Source: Ilyonectria destructans | Lineage: Eukaryota; Ascomycota; Sordariomycetes; Hypocreales; Nectriaceae | Reading direction: 5' to 3' | Assembly: GCA_020740775.1 (NCBI GenBank) | Contig: JAHEWK010000010.1 | Coordinates: 1,302,001 to 1,366,000 of the forward strand | DNA: 64,000 nt | Shown: positions 1 to 13,200 of the stretch, piece by piece | Layout of the letters: each line of letters starts with the position of its first letter | How positions within the stretch are numbered: the first letter of the stretch is position 1 | Made by a program: the position numbers and the translations under genes | The notes under the pieces: generated by a model | What the model was told of the DNA's origin: nothing | What the model saw: only the letters and a program-made list of their open reading frames with translations | The model's database searches: none

Positions 1-2478
1 TACGAGCACAATCAACGGGACGAAGCCATTCGATCGCCACAAGCGCACCCAATGAGACGTGTGCCAGGGCAGCACAGCATCCAGCTTGTCTTTAGTTGCC
101 GCCTCTGTTTTCACCACTCCCGCTGCCGAGCCGTGGGCGGCCGGTCCCAGTCCCGACCACTTGTCACATGGAGGGACGGTGTGTGTGGTGCGAGTCTGTT
201 GGATAAGCCGGAGACGGGAAGGGAGTAAACGAGGTCAGGCGGGAGAAGTTGCCGCTGACAATCAGCTCCCCCCTGTGTCGTCTATTTGCCTCCCGTCCAC
301 GTCTACAAGCACGACCCTATCAACTATGCTATGTACATTGTTGTATGTAGTAGCCGAAGACGGAGACGGACACTGACATCACCCTGCTTGACCTGACCGG
401 GATCTCCAGCAGGGCAGAATGCAAAACACCCTCAAGTGTGAACAGAGCACGACACAGCCAGTTCGCTTGGTCCCTTGCAGGAAGCATGAAGGGCTTGCAG
501 GTGGAAATTACAAGACTAGTCCTACGCCGTTGAGTCGATGCCGCCTCGCACCATGTCTGTAGTATAATCACTTTGTCCAGCCGGTGCTTTGTACTCCTAG
601 GCTGTGGCTGCCATGGTGAGACACAGATGATGTGGTCGGCGCTGTGCTGTTGCGCTGCTGTGATCCAGGCGGATTCTCGGAATGGGCCCAGAGTCTGCCC
701 AGCGTACATCCACGGTATCTATTGGCGGAGACCAGGGGCCTGCCCCCCTGGAAATGGCCCTCTGGCAGCGCCTTGACGGCCCGGGGGGACTGGCCTTGGG
801 GTGGCTGAGCGGTGCGCAGCCATTCGTAGCGGCTCGTTTCAGTGGACGTTGGGCCCTATCCCATCATTTGCTGGTAGCGGCCTCGCTGGGGGCGGCCTGG
901 TCCCTGGATGGCCAAGCCGCTGCGAGTGGCCCACGGAAGCCCGCTATCCGCCTACCCCAAGGTGAGGTGAGGGATCCGCCTTTTGCCATCCGCCATCTGC
1001 CATCCACATCGTCAACGACCAGCATGGCTCGCCAATGCTCGGACTCCATCACAGACTCGGCCTTGGCCTCATCACAGACAATGAGGCAATGTACTGCCCC
1101 CCACCGAGCCTGAGGCCACTGTGACGGCCTGTACTGGCAACTCCCGAAAAGCCGTGGTTGGCGACAGTTGTGCATGTTGAGCCCTATCCAGCAGCGGCAC
1201 AGCCAAATCCCACGCATCACATCGCATCGCATCGCTGCCGCCTCCGCCTCGTTTGTTCGCAATGGTCTCAGTGAAAATCTGCCCTGCTCCGTGGTCGTCC
1301 TATCTGTGGCCCCCCCATTCACCCCTCCTTTTCGCACTCATCGGCCATCTTATAAACTCGGGGAGCTTCGCCGCCTGTTTCGCCGACTTGCCAGACAAGT
1401 TTCCAGTGCACCCCCGACCTTCTAGCTCCCGTTGCGCCAAGTTAGGTGCTTGCTTTGGCTGTCTGTGTGGCCTCGTCGCCCTTAAATTTCAAAGTCCCTT
1501 ATTCCGTACCTTACCCTTGGCTCCTTTACCGCCTACACCTTCGGTCAAACTTGACCGACACCAAGTCCAAGCCCAAGCCCAGGCCTAACCCTGAGCAACA
1601 AGCGTATGTGCTATATTGCCCCATCCTTTGTGTCCCGTGGTGTCCCTTGTGTCTTGTCAGGGCACCTAGTGACGAAAAGTTGGCCCATCGCAAGGTTGAC
1701 CTTGGCTCACCGGTTGGAATTTCAAGTTTCGCCACCACTGCCTTACCCGACGGGATCTTTTCCGCCGTCCCCATCGCTTTAATTACTATCTACGCACCTA
1801 CTACGTATACGCATTTAGTTGCGCTGCCCACGGACCAGACACCTAGAACCAACCTAGGAGAAAGAAAAAAATTCCACCGCCTGTTGCAAGGTTTGGTCGG
1901 GGGCGAGGATCCTAACGCTGATCCATCGTGGCCAAAGTCATTGTCCCCCTGAAGCCCCGAGCATTAAGAGACACTGTCTGGCGTTTTGGCTACGTCTCTG
2001 TTAGGGAGGATTCAGTGGCCAAAACTCTTTTTACCACTCTCATCTTTCTCTTGCATATTTACCTCAGCTCTCAGCTCGCCTCTCGCTCTCAGCTCTCAGC
2101 TTTCAGCTCCCGGCTCTTCGCACTTCGCTCTCGCGTTCAGTCAGTCTCCGCCTACCAAATAAACGCCTAGACGCCGACGCCCACTGTACATCGCTCTGCG
2201 CCTCGCTCCGCCCGCTCTCTTGGCTCACGCTCTGTGGCTCACTCTCACACCCACGCTCACACCCTCGCTCATCACGCTCCGCTCCGCCCTCCGGCGCCTC
2301 CTCCTTCAGCTCTCCCTTCTTTACCGCCGTTTGACCCGACCTCTCGTCATTGACTTCTTTGCTCACTTCTCTTCTCTTTCTCTTTCTCTTCATCGCCTTG
2401 TCGCGCCTCTTCCCCCGCCATTCACCACGCTTCCCCTCCCTCCCGGTGACTAACCAACCACTGGGGACGCCATCCACC
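1..2478. other. Intergenic, no supported gene
   Basis: Open frames here are short, overlap on both strands and show no recognisable domain. The last 500 bases before the IPK2 start are strongly C/T-rich with many CTCAGCTCTC-like runs, typical of a filamentous-fungal promoter and 5' leader. I see no tRNA or repeat family. Confidence 0.6.
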
Positions 2479-3771
2479 ATGATGCCCGTCATCAAAGAGA
2501 TACCGCACCGCGACGACCTTCGCGACTACAACTACGCAGTTGCCGGCCAGTGAGTACTTCGCCGTCCCCTTTGCGATTCTTGCGACTAGTGGCTTGCGGC
2601 TTGCGACTCTGCGCAGACTGCGGGCGCTCTTGCGCCGCGGTGCATCCCGCCAAGCGTCGCAATGCACCCCTCGTCGGCGCGTAGACTTTGAATGCTGACC
2701 AGCGACAGTGCCGGCACCATGTGCAGCGCCGATGGCGAGATGTTCATCAAACCCTGCACGCAGTCCGAGATTGACTTTTACCAATCCGCAAACCGAAGAC
2801 ACCCCGAATTTGCCGACCTGATGCCTTTGTTCATGGGAGACCTGTCGCTCACCGACACCGCCGACACGCATATCAACGAGGCCGTCGCAGGCGTCATCTC
2901 CCAGGCTGGCGGCATCGAGACCGCCAAGGAACAAATCGCCGCCACCGTCGCCCAGCAGGTCGCCCTCGCCGCCCCCGATGCCTCCAAAGACAGCGTGACT
3001 TGGGTCCCTAGTAAAGACAACAAGATCAAGACGGACAAGGCTGTGGTGCTGGAGAATGCGACCTACGGTTTCAAGAACCCCAACATCCTTGACGTAAAGC
3101 TGGGCGTGCGGTTATGGGCCGACGATGCCCCCCTGCAAAAGAAGCAGCGATTCGACAAGATTTCCTCCGAAACCACCCACGGCTGCCTGGGTTTCCGGAT
3201 AGCAGGCATGCGAGTCTTCCGCGGGTCGGAGGACGCTCTCGAGCTGGACGAGGAGGAGTACAAGATCTACGACAAGGACTACGGTCGGGTGACGGTCACC
3301 AAGGACAATGTGGTCGACGAATTCCGCAAGTTTGTCTTTAGCAAGGCCGCCGGTATTGATAAAGAGCTCGGTCGCGCCGTCTGCGAGGCATTCGCGCGGG
3401 ATCTGCGACGGGTTGAAGATATCATCTCACGACATGAAAGCCGCATGTACTCATCATCGCTGCTGTTCATCTTCGAGGGTGATGGCGAGGCCCTGCGCAA
3501 TGCCATCGAGGACAACAACGCTCTCGTCGACTCAGAGGCAGGCATTGGCCAGGCGGCCCGGACTACCAAGAGAGTTGATAGTGGCATCGCTCTTGACGAG
3601 GACGAGGACGTAGACGATGACTCAGACATTGAATCCTCGCTCCCACAAATCTACGCGTTGAAGCTGATCGACTTTGCACACGCCGCCTGGACACCCGGCC
3701 AGGGCCCGGACGAGAACTCCCTGACTGGCGTGCGGAGCCTGGCCCGCATCTTCGAGGAGATGGCACAATAA
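2479..3771 (+). CDS. IPK2: Inositol polyphosphate multikinase (IPK2/ARG82 type)
   Basis: Two exons, 2479-2549 and 2709-3771, give 377 aa; the 159-nt intron has a GTGAGT donor and GACAG acceptor. The join restores a Val-Ala-Gly-His-Ala-Gly stretch near residue 20, which is conserved at the N-terminus of this family. The IPK signature PxxxDxKxG is present as PNILDVKLG (residues 148-156). An SSLL-type motif (SSLLFIFEGD) and a C-terminal IDFAHA metal/ATP-binding motif follow in the expected order. An acidic insert of Asp/Glu residues precedes IDFAHA. The family phosphorylates inositol tris- and tetrakisphosphates in the nucleus, feeds inositol pyrophosphate synthesis, and in yeast also scaffolds Arg/Mcm1 regulation. 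Length fits the family. ATG 2479 is directly followed by a second ATG; the first was used. The kinase assignment is secure; which inositol positions it uses is inferred. Confidence 0.93.
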
Positions 3772-4718
3772 ACATGCATGGACATGGAGGTGATGGCATT
3801 GCAGATGCATTGTTTCACCAAGTCAACACAAAATAAAGGGCGGAAGCAAGGAAGGCAAGGGATGCATTTGCTGGACCGGAGGACCGGTCACACCGATACC
3901 CAGCGCGATTGGATTGACGGAAGAGGGTAGAAAAAGCTCCTCGGCGGAGATTATATGGCAACACGTTGCCCATGATGATGACTGTTGCTTTCAAGTCCGC
4001 CTGCCACCTATTTTGCTTTGTGGCAGAGGACTCGGCGTTGACATGGGGGAGTTCCAAATACATGTATACATATGGAGGGCATTAGAGCATAGCATTCATC
4101 GGTAGACATGACACGGCGAAAGGAGAACGGGCAAGACCCGAGTTTCAGTCTATCCACGACAACCCACTGCGCCAGAGTTGATGTTCGCACCAATCCGTCT
4201 CCGCGGTGAAGATGCCGAGGTACGCCATTTAGGTGAACCATTAAGGTGAAGCAGAGTGAGTAGTCAATGTGCGAAAGGGGTGGTGGCGCGCACTTGTCTG
4301 TGCGTGCCGGAACCTCATCCGGAGACGCTTGGAGATCTAGCCATGCAGCATGCAGAGAGATGGGATCTAAATCTTGCCTGCGAGGCGGTGACGGCAGTGA
4401 TGTGATGGTGGTAGGAGCACCCTCTGGGTGTTTGGTGTACACACTTGAAGAGGACGACAGAATAGTAATTTCAAGAACTCACAGCAATGTACTCATCATG
4501 TGTCTGCGTATTTCTGTCGCTTTGCGGGGACCAACCACCACTAAGAAATACTAAGATGGATTTCGCACCCCCTTCGTCTCGCACTGCCAAGGGTGGGCTT
4601 CTGGAAAGCTTCCACATCGGCCCCACGCACCGCCCCCGTACCGCACCGAACCGTCCACCGCGCGCCCGCGCAAAAAGTCCAACTTCACGGCTCGACTCCG
4701 CAATCGATGTAGTTGGCC
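3772..4718. other. Intergenic between IPK2 and CLP1
   Basis: About 0.95 kb holding the IPK2 3' region (an AATAAA-like string near 3832) and the CLP1 promoter. The open frames in it are short, without domains, and lie on both strands. No gene supported. Confidence 0.6.
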
Positions 4719-6315
4719 ATGTCGATTCCAGGCCTGGGCCAGATTCCCGCGCAGGTGAGCATCCCCGTGCTGCTGGAGCTGTCCAGCATAGGGACAAAGG
4801 CGCCCAGCACCCAGATGAAGCTGTTTGACTGACCGACTCTGCTCAACCGCAGCCCACCGCCTCGTCCACCCGAGTCATCACCCTCCGTCCCGCCTCAGAA
4901 TGGCGATTCCAAGTGCCCCTGGGCTCCCCGCTCCTCCTCAAACTGCTCTCGGGCACCGCTGAGAAGGACGGCATCGAGCTGGCCCCGCGCAACGCCTACA
5001 CCTTCTCCGGCGTCAAGTCCAAGATCCTGTCCTGGCACGGCTGCGAGCTCGAGATCGACGGCCGCTGCGAGCGCGAGTTCATCACCGAATATGCGAACCC
5101 GACTGAGAACCCGGCCAATGCCCACCTGAACCTCCACGGCCAGCTCAACGAGATGCGCGTCACGGCCGCGAGAGAGGGCAGAGAGGGTCCGCGCGTGCTC
5201 GTTGCGGGCCCTGCCAACACCGGCAAGACGACGCTGGTGAAGACGCTGACGAGCTACGCGACGCGACAGGGCTACCAGCCACTACTGGTCAACACGGATC
5301 CGAGGGAGGGTATGCTGAGCCTGCCGGGCACGCTGAGCGCGAGTGTCTTTGCAACCGTCATGGACCCCGAGGCAGTGGATGGCTGGGGCAGCACCCCGAC
5401 CAGCGGACCGAGCGGCGTGCCCGTGAAGCTTCCCCTGGTGTTTTACTACGGCCGAGAGTCGCCCGAGGCCGACCCCGATTTCTACCGAGAGATCACCAGC
5501 AAGATGGCCGGTTCCGCCAGTGCACGCCTGAGCGAGGACGTGAGCGTCCGCAGCTCGGGTGTCATTGTGGATACCGTCGGGTTCAGCGACGACAGCAAGG
5601 TTGGGATGGACCTCATCGCGCATCTCGTGGACGAACTTTCAAGTACGCATAACGGGAAACCTTGCGGTGCAGGCACAGAGCTAACTAGGACGCAGTCAAT
5701 GTCATTGTCGTGGTGGGACCTGCACAGACGAACGCCGAGATGATGCGGCGCTTCGGCAACGAGCGAACGAGTCTCGGGGAGCCCATCAGCGTCGTCCATC
5801 TGGACCGTTCAGACGGCGTGGTGGCTCGAGACGAGGTCTTTATGCAGCACTGGAGAGAGGCTGCCATCAAGGAGTACTTCTTTGGCGATGCGAGGCGGAC
5901 ACTGAGCCCCCTGATCCAACAGGTCGACTTTGACAATGTGGTCATCTACAAAGCCTCCGATTGTACGTGACTCCTACATTCTCCTTCCTCTGTGGTTCTC
6001 TATCGTCGGGATTAAAACCACTACCCTGGACAAAGAACTGACCACCTCCTAGATTCTACCTACGGCGAGGAAACTCTCGTCCGCGAAGCGCCATCGTCGC
6101 CCATGCAGCACTGGACGCTAGCCATAATGCATGCGTCCCCCAAGGACTCGCCAGAGACGGTCCGGGCGGCGAGCGTTATGGGCTTCGTCTACGTGTCGGA
6201 TGTCGACGAGGAACGCCGCAAGATCAAGCTCCTGGCTACGGTGAGCGGACGTCTTGGCGACCAACCGCTGGTGTGGGGGAAGTGGCCGGAGCCGTACATT
6301 AACTTGTTGGGATAG
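4719..6315 (+). CDS. CLP1: mRNA cleavage/polyadenylation factor CLP1
   Basis: Four exons (4719-4754, 4853-5642, 5696-5962, 6053-6315) encode 451 aa; every junction is GT-AG and in frame. Exon 1 is only 36 nt and encodes MSIPGLGQIPAQ, the typical start of filamentous-fungal Clp1. The N-terminal domain (about residues 20-115) includes EWRFQVP and an ELEIDG stretch. A Walker A P-loop GPANTGKT lies at residues 131-138, and a DTVGF strand follows in the GTPase-like fold. The C-terminal domain ends LVWGKWPEPYINL. Clp1 is a subunit of cleavage factor IA, binds ATP and contacts Pcf11 during pre-mRNA 3'-end formation; the fungal protein is generally regarded as lacking the RNA kinase activity of human CLP1. 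It is nuclear and presumably essential. Nothing looks damaged. Assignment rests on the overall match plus the P-loop and is secure. Confidence 0.95.
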
Positions 6316-9300
6316 AATAGAAAAGCAGAGAGCAATACAGTGTATTTGGAATTGTGAACGGCCCTGTGAGACGAGGGGCTGGCTGTTGACACGTTGATGT
6401 ACTGAATATGTGATCTATCTACGAGCATGTGCGAATGTGCGAGCGTGCGAATATCATCTGCCGAGAAGATCCATGGACGGATGGATACCGTTGCATGCCC
6501 TCGGAGTTACTTCTGACTCCGGTTGCGAGTTGATTGATTTGCATATGTCTTGGCGTAGGAGATGAGATGTCACTCCTCACCGTGATGCTCACCCTCGTCA
6601 TACAGTACATCCTGGCAATGTTGATACATCCCGGCCCTGTTTCCATAGTTGGTATGAGGAACGCTTACTGAAAGTTGCCCCAGGTTAAGGATATCCAATG
6701 TAATTGCTGTCTCACGATGTAGATTGCAGCTCCTAACTTGAACCTGAACGAGTATCCTAGCTCCCACAACCCCAACTAACACGAGCCCAACCCATGCAAA
6801 ACCCTCCCTGCTCATCGCAAGCCTACCGCATCGTCTTCCCTAATCCGGCGACATACCGGGAGCGCGCCGACCACTGGGCGTGAAACCGACCACCGGCATC
6901 TACCCGACTCCCGGAGGGGAAGCCGCATGGGGCTCCCTACTTATCCCGACGTACACAGGACCTTCCTAATCCCCTTCGTCGCATTTGCTTCTTTCCCCCT
7001 TGCTGGCGGCTGCTTTCACAAGGCGGACGATCATACCGCACGGGCGACGAATCAAGGATGTGCTGGGCGTTGCTTGGTGGAGGGGGATTCCATCCGGGTC
7101 TTGAGAGCCGGATGGTGGGTGGGTGGTGTGGGGTGTGGGACGGGGGGGAACGTGGGTTATTGGGCCTGCAGTCGTAGGGATGCAAGTGGACTGTAGGTAC
7201 GAATCTGGAGTAGAATGTACGCCGATATACCTTTAGTGTCGAGGGGACTTACATGGGACGGTTTGGAGGAGAAGGTCGGTTTCCGAGACGGAGATATTGA
7301 CGTGTGCCGAGTGAGAGAGCGTCGTTGACGGATGTGATCAGATGCATGTTGCAAGAGGGTCGGCCAGCGGCGATCATACCGTCTACTCCCACTCCTCCAC
7401 CGCTCCTTTCACTATATCGATACTCAATAATGTACCCGGAGCGGGATGCCGGTACTCGGGGAGCGGCAGCAGTCGGTTAAGCTGAGCTGGCGCGCCGAAG
7501 CTCCCGATGACGGCGAAGCACGGCGCCCGGGGCGGTCTGGAGAAATGGGGGCCGGCGAGACCGGGCCAGCACGGCCGACGACGCCCGCCTCACCCTCAGC
7601 TCTCAGCGAAGGTTGCCGGCAAAAGAAATCGCACTCCTGCCTTAGTTTTCGTACCAGATGTGGAGCAGGTACTCCGTCCGAATAATGTTGCATACCACCT
7701 TGTTATTACGGTTCAAGCATTATTGCAGTCTAAACCAGGTTCCCAAGGCGCTGCCGCGTTTCGTGGACTGACATGACGACGAGGCAAGTTAGCGGCAAAG
7801 AAGACCGCCAAGAATGCACGTATTACCCCATGGACGGTAAATTCCTGTATGCTACCGTCAATTACGTATGCACCGCACTGCTCTGTCTCTCTTTTGCCAA
7901 TACCGACCAAAACTGAGGCAGCCAAGACTCGCCGGGGCAAGGCCCGCATTGGACCGGAGCGGAGCCGGACGGGGCGCAAGCCGCCATAGGCGACCCAAGT
8001 CACGTTGTCCCATGTTGCCCATGTTTTCTCTGTCTTTCCACGCACAAGACGGGAATTTGCCCCGTCTGAACAAGAGATGCCAAGAGGCCAAATCCATGAT
8101 GCCATGAAACCCAAGCCTTGAGAGTGCTTAAGCTTAACTGTTTAGCGCTCCCACGGACCAGGAAGCTTATCCGACTCGATTTGCCCCTCACTTTACGCAG
8201 TGAATAACTTACGCGGAACGGAGGCGGGGTGTTGTCCATCTAACGTTATCGCCATTCACTATCCAGCAGCCCAGTCTAATCAAGGCCGCCGAGTCGCGTG
8301 GTGTTAGAGAGGCGAGAGCACACGCCAGACGACGACGGAATGGTGCTGTTTCCTACCGGCTCGTTTGACCAAACGATAAGAGTTTGCCAAGTCCGTCGGT
8401 GTTACACTGTCCGGGTCTGTGACTTGCTGCCAGGGAAGGAAGGACGTCTTGGCTTTTCTTGGCTCCGAGGCGAAGCAAATATTCCAACCGAGGATTGCCC
8501 TTCTGTCGACAGCGGCAGTGGGAGGCAAACTAAGGGTGGTGGAAAAGGGGAGCGGTGATTGGCTACGCGAGACACCCCTGGCTCGATGATCATGTGGTTG
8601 CAACGGAGGAGATGGATGCGCTGTGGGCAATCCAACCAGGGCCTTGACCCACTGTAGATTGCCGCCACTGTTTTCTCGTCCCAGCAGTTTGTAGAGCACG
8701 TGGGGTCTTGAGTGATTGTCTTCTTGCGGAATTGAGAGTGCGAGCGTCTCCCGTGAGGAGAATGAAGGCGAGGGAGTTCGTCTTTGGAAACGATACTTTG
8801 CGGGAGATGCCATCGCATGCCCCAATTGGCTCCTTTGTTTATCCTTTTCAGCTTCATTGCGATTGATGGTGTCGTCGTCCGGTTCATCCCCCCGCCTCTG
8901 TCTGCCCCCCTCTGGACCCCTCCCCCGCAAAGTGTCTTGAGGTTGGGTCGGGGCTATTGTCCGTAGACAAATTGTAACCCCACGTGTAGGACATACCTGT
9001 TTGCTGCTGCTGCATTTCCTTTTGGGCGGCTAATTTGCCAACAAAGCGTTTGCTGGGTTTGTGTTCCCTTGGCTTGGCTTTCCTGTTGTGATCGGTCTTG
9101 TGCTCGTTCGCCAAGTGACCACTGATGACGACAACGAAAACCCACACACCACCACCGACGACACGAGCACTAACACCATCGCCGAACACTCATTCAAACA
9201 CCGCCAACAAGATTCGCTCTCCGTGCACACGCAATGATGCCGCGAGCCGACCCCTGCTGCTCTTGACTTGAGTATAACACCCTAGCAATGCTGCAAGCTA

Positions 9301-10288
9301 ATTTGCCCGACTCCGCCATGCTGCCAAGCAGCCAGTCGAGAGTACATACGGCAACATGCCGGTACTTGTGTGTCCGTCTCCACGCACCCGCTCAGCCACC
9401 ATTGGCAAGCCGTGGTACGAGTCGCCCCAGGTCGCTCCCGGGTCCTCAACAAAGGTGGAATCGCAGCAACTCCATCGCTGAGGTCCACCAAACCTAATCT
9501 CGACGATCCATCCCTCTGAGCTCCCGTAGCGTGGCTCCGCGATGGCTGACCGGAGGCGACTCGTCAGTTGGCCGTCACAAAACGCTGCCACGTCCGCCGG
9601 GAGCACACATCTCTACGGAACAGCGGCAACGGCACTGGCGGGGGCTTCTGGCGCGTTTGGGCGAGTCTTGATGTGAGGTGAGTGAGCATGTGTGGAGATG
9701 GACCAGGGTGGCTTCCACTAAGACAAGGAGGATCCCATCAGAAGCCGTGTGTCCGTGTGTGGATGGCTGCCCGCGCAGCTAAGTGTCAAGGTGTGCAGCA
9801 CGTACCTACCTACTATCCATCTTTTGAGTGTCAGTGTACATGTCTCCATCTCCGCCTCACCTGTGCGTATGCCAAGTGCAAAAGTGGATTGTGGTGGAAC
9901 TGGGAACGGAAGGCGCGTGGCCACCCCGCTACTGCTTCTTGTCACGGTTCTCGCGCTTTCTCTCGTCACTGCGAGCCGCATGCCGCACAGTTCCAAGTCG
10001 GACTGCTCTTCTGGATTCTCTATTCTGGATTCTGACTGTACCTCCTTCCCGTCCCTGTCTTATCGTCTCCCCCTCCCCGGAGCTTGGAAATAAAGAGGCC
10101 GGCTTCCCTTTGTTCCTTCCTTCTTCCTTTCCTTCTTCTTCTTCTTCTTCTCTAGGTCTCGTGCCAATCCCCTCTCTTACACCAACACCCTCACCTCTTC
10201 TTCTGGTTGATCTCCAACCGGCATCCCTAAACCACAACCATTCCTCAGCTCGTCCCAAGCATCTTTTAGCTTACCCAACACCCATTCG
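6316..10288. other. Long intergenic region upstream of the ENA ATPase
   Basis: Nearly 4 kb without a gene I can support. The longest frames (for example 8304-8930 minus) overlap frames on the other strand and have low-complexity composition without motifs. The last 200 bases are C/T-rich with a TTC microsatellite, consistent with a transcribed leader. The length would suit an environmentally regulated transporter promoter, but I could not assign specific operator sites. Confidence 0.55.
10129..10152. repeat. TTC/CTT trinucleotide microsatellite
   Basis: A run of about seven TTC units within a pyrimidine-rich tract starting about 160 bases before the ATPase ATG. It probably lies in the 5' leader. 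Simple sequence, no further role inferred. Confidence 0.8.
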
Positions 10289-13200
10289 ATGGGAGAAACC
10301 GAAGGCAAAAGTACGAATGGTGCAGCTCACGCCAACGCCACCTCGGACTCGTCGACTGTTGCCAGCTCCTCCAGCGGCCAGGATGACCAGCCGCCTATAG
10401 CGGAACCCCCCGACATATTCATAGAGAAGTCTGCTCTGCCTCACACGCTCTCGCCCGAGCGCGTTGCCCAGGATCTCAACACCGACATCCTCAATGGGCT
10501 GAGCAACGACGATGCTGCCGCCCGGTTGACCCGGGACGGCCCCAACTCCATCAAGGGCGCCAAAGGCGTCTCGCTCTGGGAGATCTTTCTCCAGCAGGTC
10601 GCCAATGCCTTGACTGTCGTCCTCATCGCCGTGACAGCCCTGTCCTTTGCTATCCAGGACTACATTGAGGGCGCTGTTGTCGCTGCCGTCATTGTCCTCA
10701 ACATTGTTGTAGGGTATGTTCTGTTGCTACACACACACGCACGCACACGCACATCTGCTTGTGCACTTGATGAAGTTGCTCTCGCATCCATCTATTTGCT
10801 CTGCCTTGCCTCGCCATGCTTGCTATACATCTCTAGCGCATCCCCTCCCCGTCCCTCTTTCTCTTCCTTTCGGTGACGCCTAGTGATTCGCAATGCCCAA
10901 GCCCCCAAGGCCGAAGCCGAATCCCAAAGCTCCCAGGGCTCCCTCGACTCCTTGCTCCTCACCAGACGCTAACATCCATACTCCCAGGTTGATCCAGGAT
11001 TACCGTGCCGAACAGACTATCCAGTCTCTGTATGCTCTGTCTACTCCCAAGTGCAAGGTTATTCGCGATGGCCACAGTGAAACTATCAAGGCGGAAACCC
11101 TGGTCAAAGGCGATATAGTCTCCCTTGCAACTGGTGATGTTGTTCCTGCCGATCTGCGACTTGTCCAAGGCATCAACGTTTCTACCGATGAGGCCCTCCT
11201 CACTGGCGAATCCGTTGCCATCAGCAAGAAACCCGAAGCCGTCTTCACCGACCCGGATATGCCCATCGGTGACCGAACCAACCTGGTATACTCTGGAAGC
11301 TCCGTCACCCGTGGCCGAGCTACCGGTATTGTCATCTCAACTGGTATGGAGACGGAAGTCGGCCAAATTGCCGAACTTCTCCGCAAGACCAAGAATGACA
11401 CCACCGGAAAGGGTCCCGTTGGCACCTTTGTTTTCAAGGCTTATCACTCCATTCGCAACATCCTGGGTCTCGAGGGCACCCCCCTCCAAGTGACCCTGAG
11501 CAAGTTCGCCCTTCTGCTGTTCGCCTTTGCTATCCTACTCGCCATCATCGTCTTCTCCGTCAGCAAGTGGAAAATCGAGGACGAGGTTCTGCTGTACGGA
11601 ATCTGTGTCGGTGTGGCTGTTATCCCCGAATCCCTGCTTGCTGTCTTGACCGTTACAATGGCTGTTGCTACTAAAGCAATGGTCCGCGGCAACGTCATTG
11701 TCCGTCAGATGCCATCTCTCGAGGCTGTTGGTGGTGTTACCAACATCTGCTCCGACAAGACTGGTACTCTGACACAAGGACGCATGATCACCCGCAAGGT
11801 CTGGCTTCGCGGCAATCTCCTGGGAACTGTTGAGGGTACCGCGAACCCATATGACCCCGGCAGTGGAACTGTCTCCTGGTCCAGGGATCTGGCCGGAAGC
11901 TGTCTCAACGCTTTTCTCAACACACTTGTTCTCTGTAACAACGCCATGGTATCCGACGGCAAGAAGGAACCGGAGACTGACTCTAGTAGCGTCATCACCG
12001 CATCCGGAGATGCCGAATGGAGAGCCATTGGTGAACCTACCGAGATTGCCCTAAAGGTCTTTGCTATGCGCTTTGGCCAAAACAGGCCGGTTGGTGATAC
12101 TCTGATTGCAGAGCATCCTTTTGACTCGTCCTGCAAGCTCATGAGTGTGGTATACGGAAATCATGTCGAAAAGGCCTACAAGGTCTATACCAAAGGAGCC
12201 GTTGAGGTTCTCCTAACTAAACTAAACGAAACTGAGGAGTTCAAGGCCGAAATCCTAGCCAAGGCTGAGGAGCTCGCTGGCCAGGGTCTGCGAGTGCTCT
12301 GCATTGCGACCAAGACCGCGGACGGAGAAGCGCAAGAGCTTCATGACCGTTCCAAAGTTGAAAGCCAGCTTGAGTTCCTTGGTCTCGCCGGCCTCTATGA
12401 TCCTCCTCGTCCCGAAACCGCCGGTGCCGTTGCCCAATGCCGTGAAGCCGGCGTAACTGTGCACATGGTCACCGGCGACCATATCAAGACTGCTACTGCT
12501 ATTGCGTACGAAGTCGGAATTCTTAAAGGCGGCATGCCCCTGAGGGCCAACGCCGTCATGGCTGCTTCGGACTTTGGCAATCTCACCGATGCGCAAATCG
12601 ACAAATTGGAAAACCTGCCCGTTGTCCTCGCCCGTTGCAGCCCCTTAACCAAAGTCCGTATGATCGAGGCTCTGCATCGCCGCAAGGCCTTTTGTATCAT
12701 GACTGGCGATGGTGTCAATGATTCGCCAGCTCTCAAGCAGGCAGATGTCGGTATCGCCATGGGAGACCGTGGCAGCGACGTTGCCAAGGAAGCCGCCGAC
12801 ATGGTTCTAACTGATGATAACTTTGCTTCTATCGTGACTGGTATTGAGGAGGGCCGAAGGCTCGCTGACAATATCCAGAAGGTAAGAGCTCATTGACACG
12901 TTACGAATATTCTGTTGCTAACAACCCTAGTTCTTACTGCATCTTCTCACGTCCAACTTGGCGCAAGTCATTCTGCTCCTGATTGGTCTTTGTTTCAGAG
13001 ACGAAAGCGGTGTTGCCGTCTTCCCTCTGTCGCCTCTGGAAATTCTCTGGGCTAACCTCATCACGTCCTCGCCCCTTGCTCTCGGTTTGGGTCTCGAGGA
13101 AGCTGCACCGGACATCTTACGCCGCCCCCCTCGCAGCCTGCGTTCTGGAGTCTTCACACCCGATCTCGTCCGTGACCAGCTCATGTACGGAACTTTCATG

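Noticed and set aside
8304..8930. 208-codon minus-strand frame, with a 161-codon frame overlapping it
   Set aside because: No domain, low-complexity composition, overlapping frames on both strands, and no splice-supported extension. Most likely chance in a GC-rich promoter region.
9680..10100. Possible PacC (GCCARG) or other regulatory sites before the ENA ATPase
   Set aside because: Single six-base matches are expected by chance in 4 kb; no clustering that would support a functional operator.
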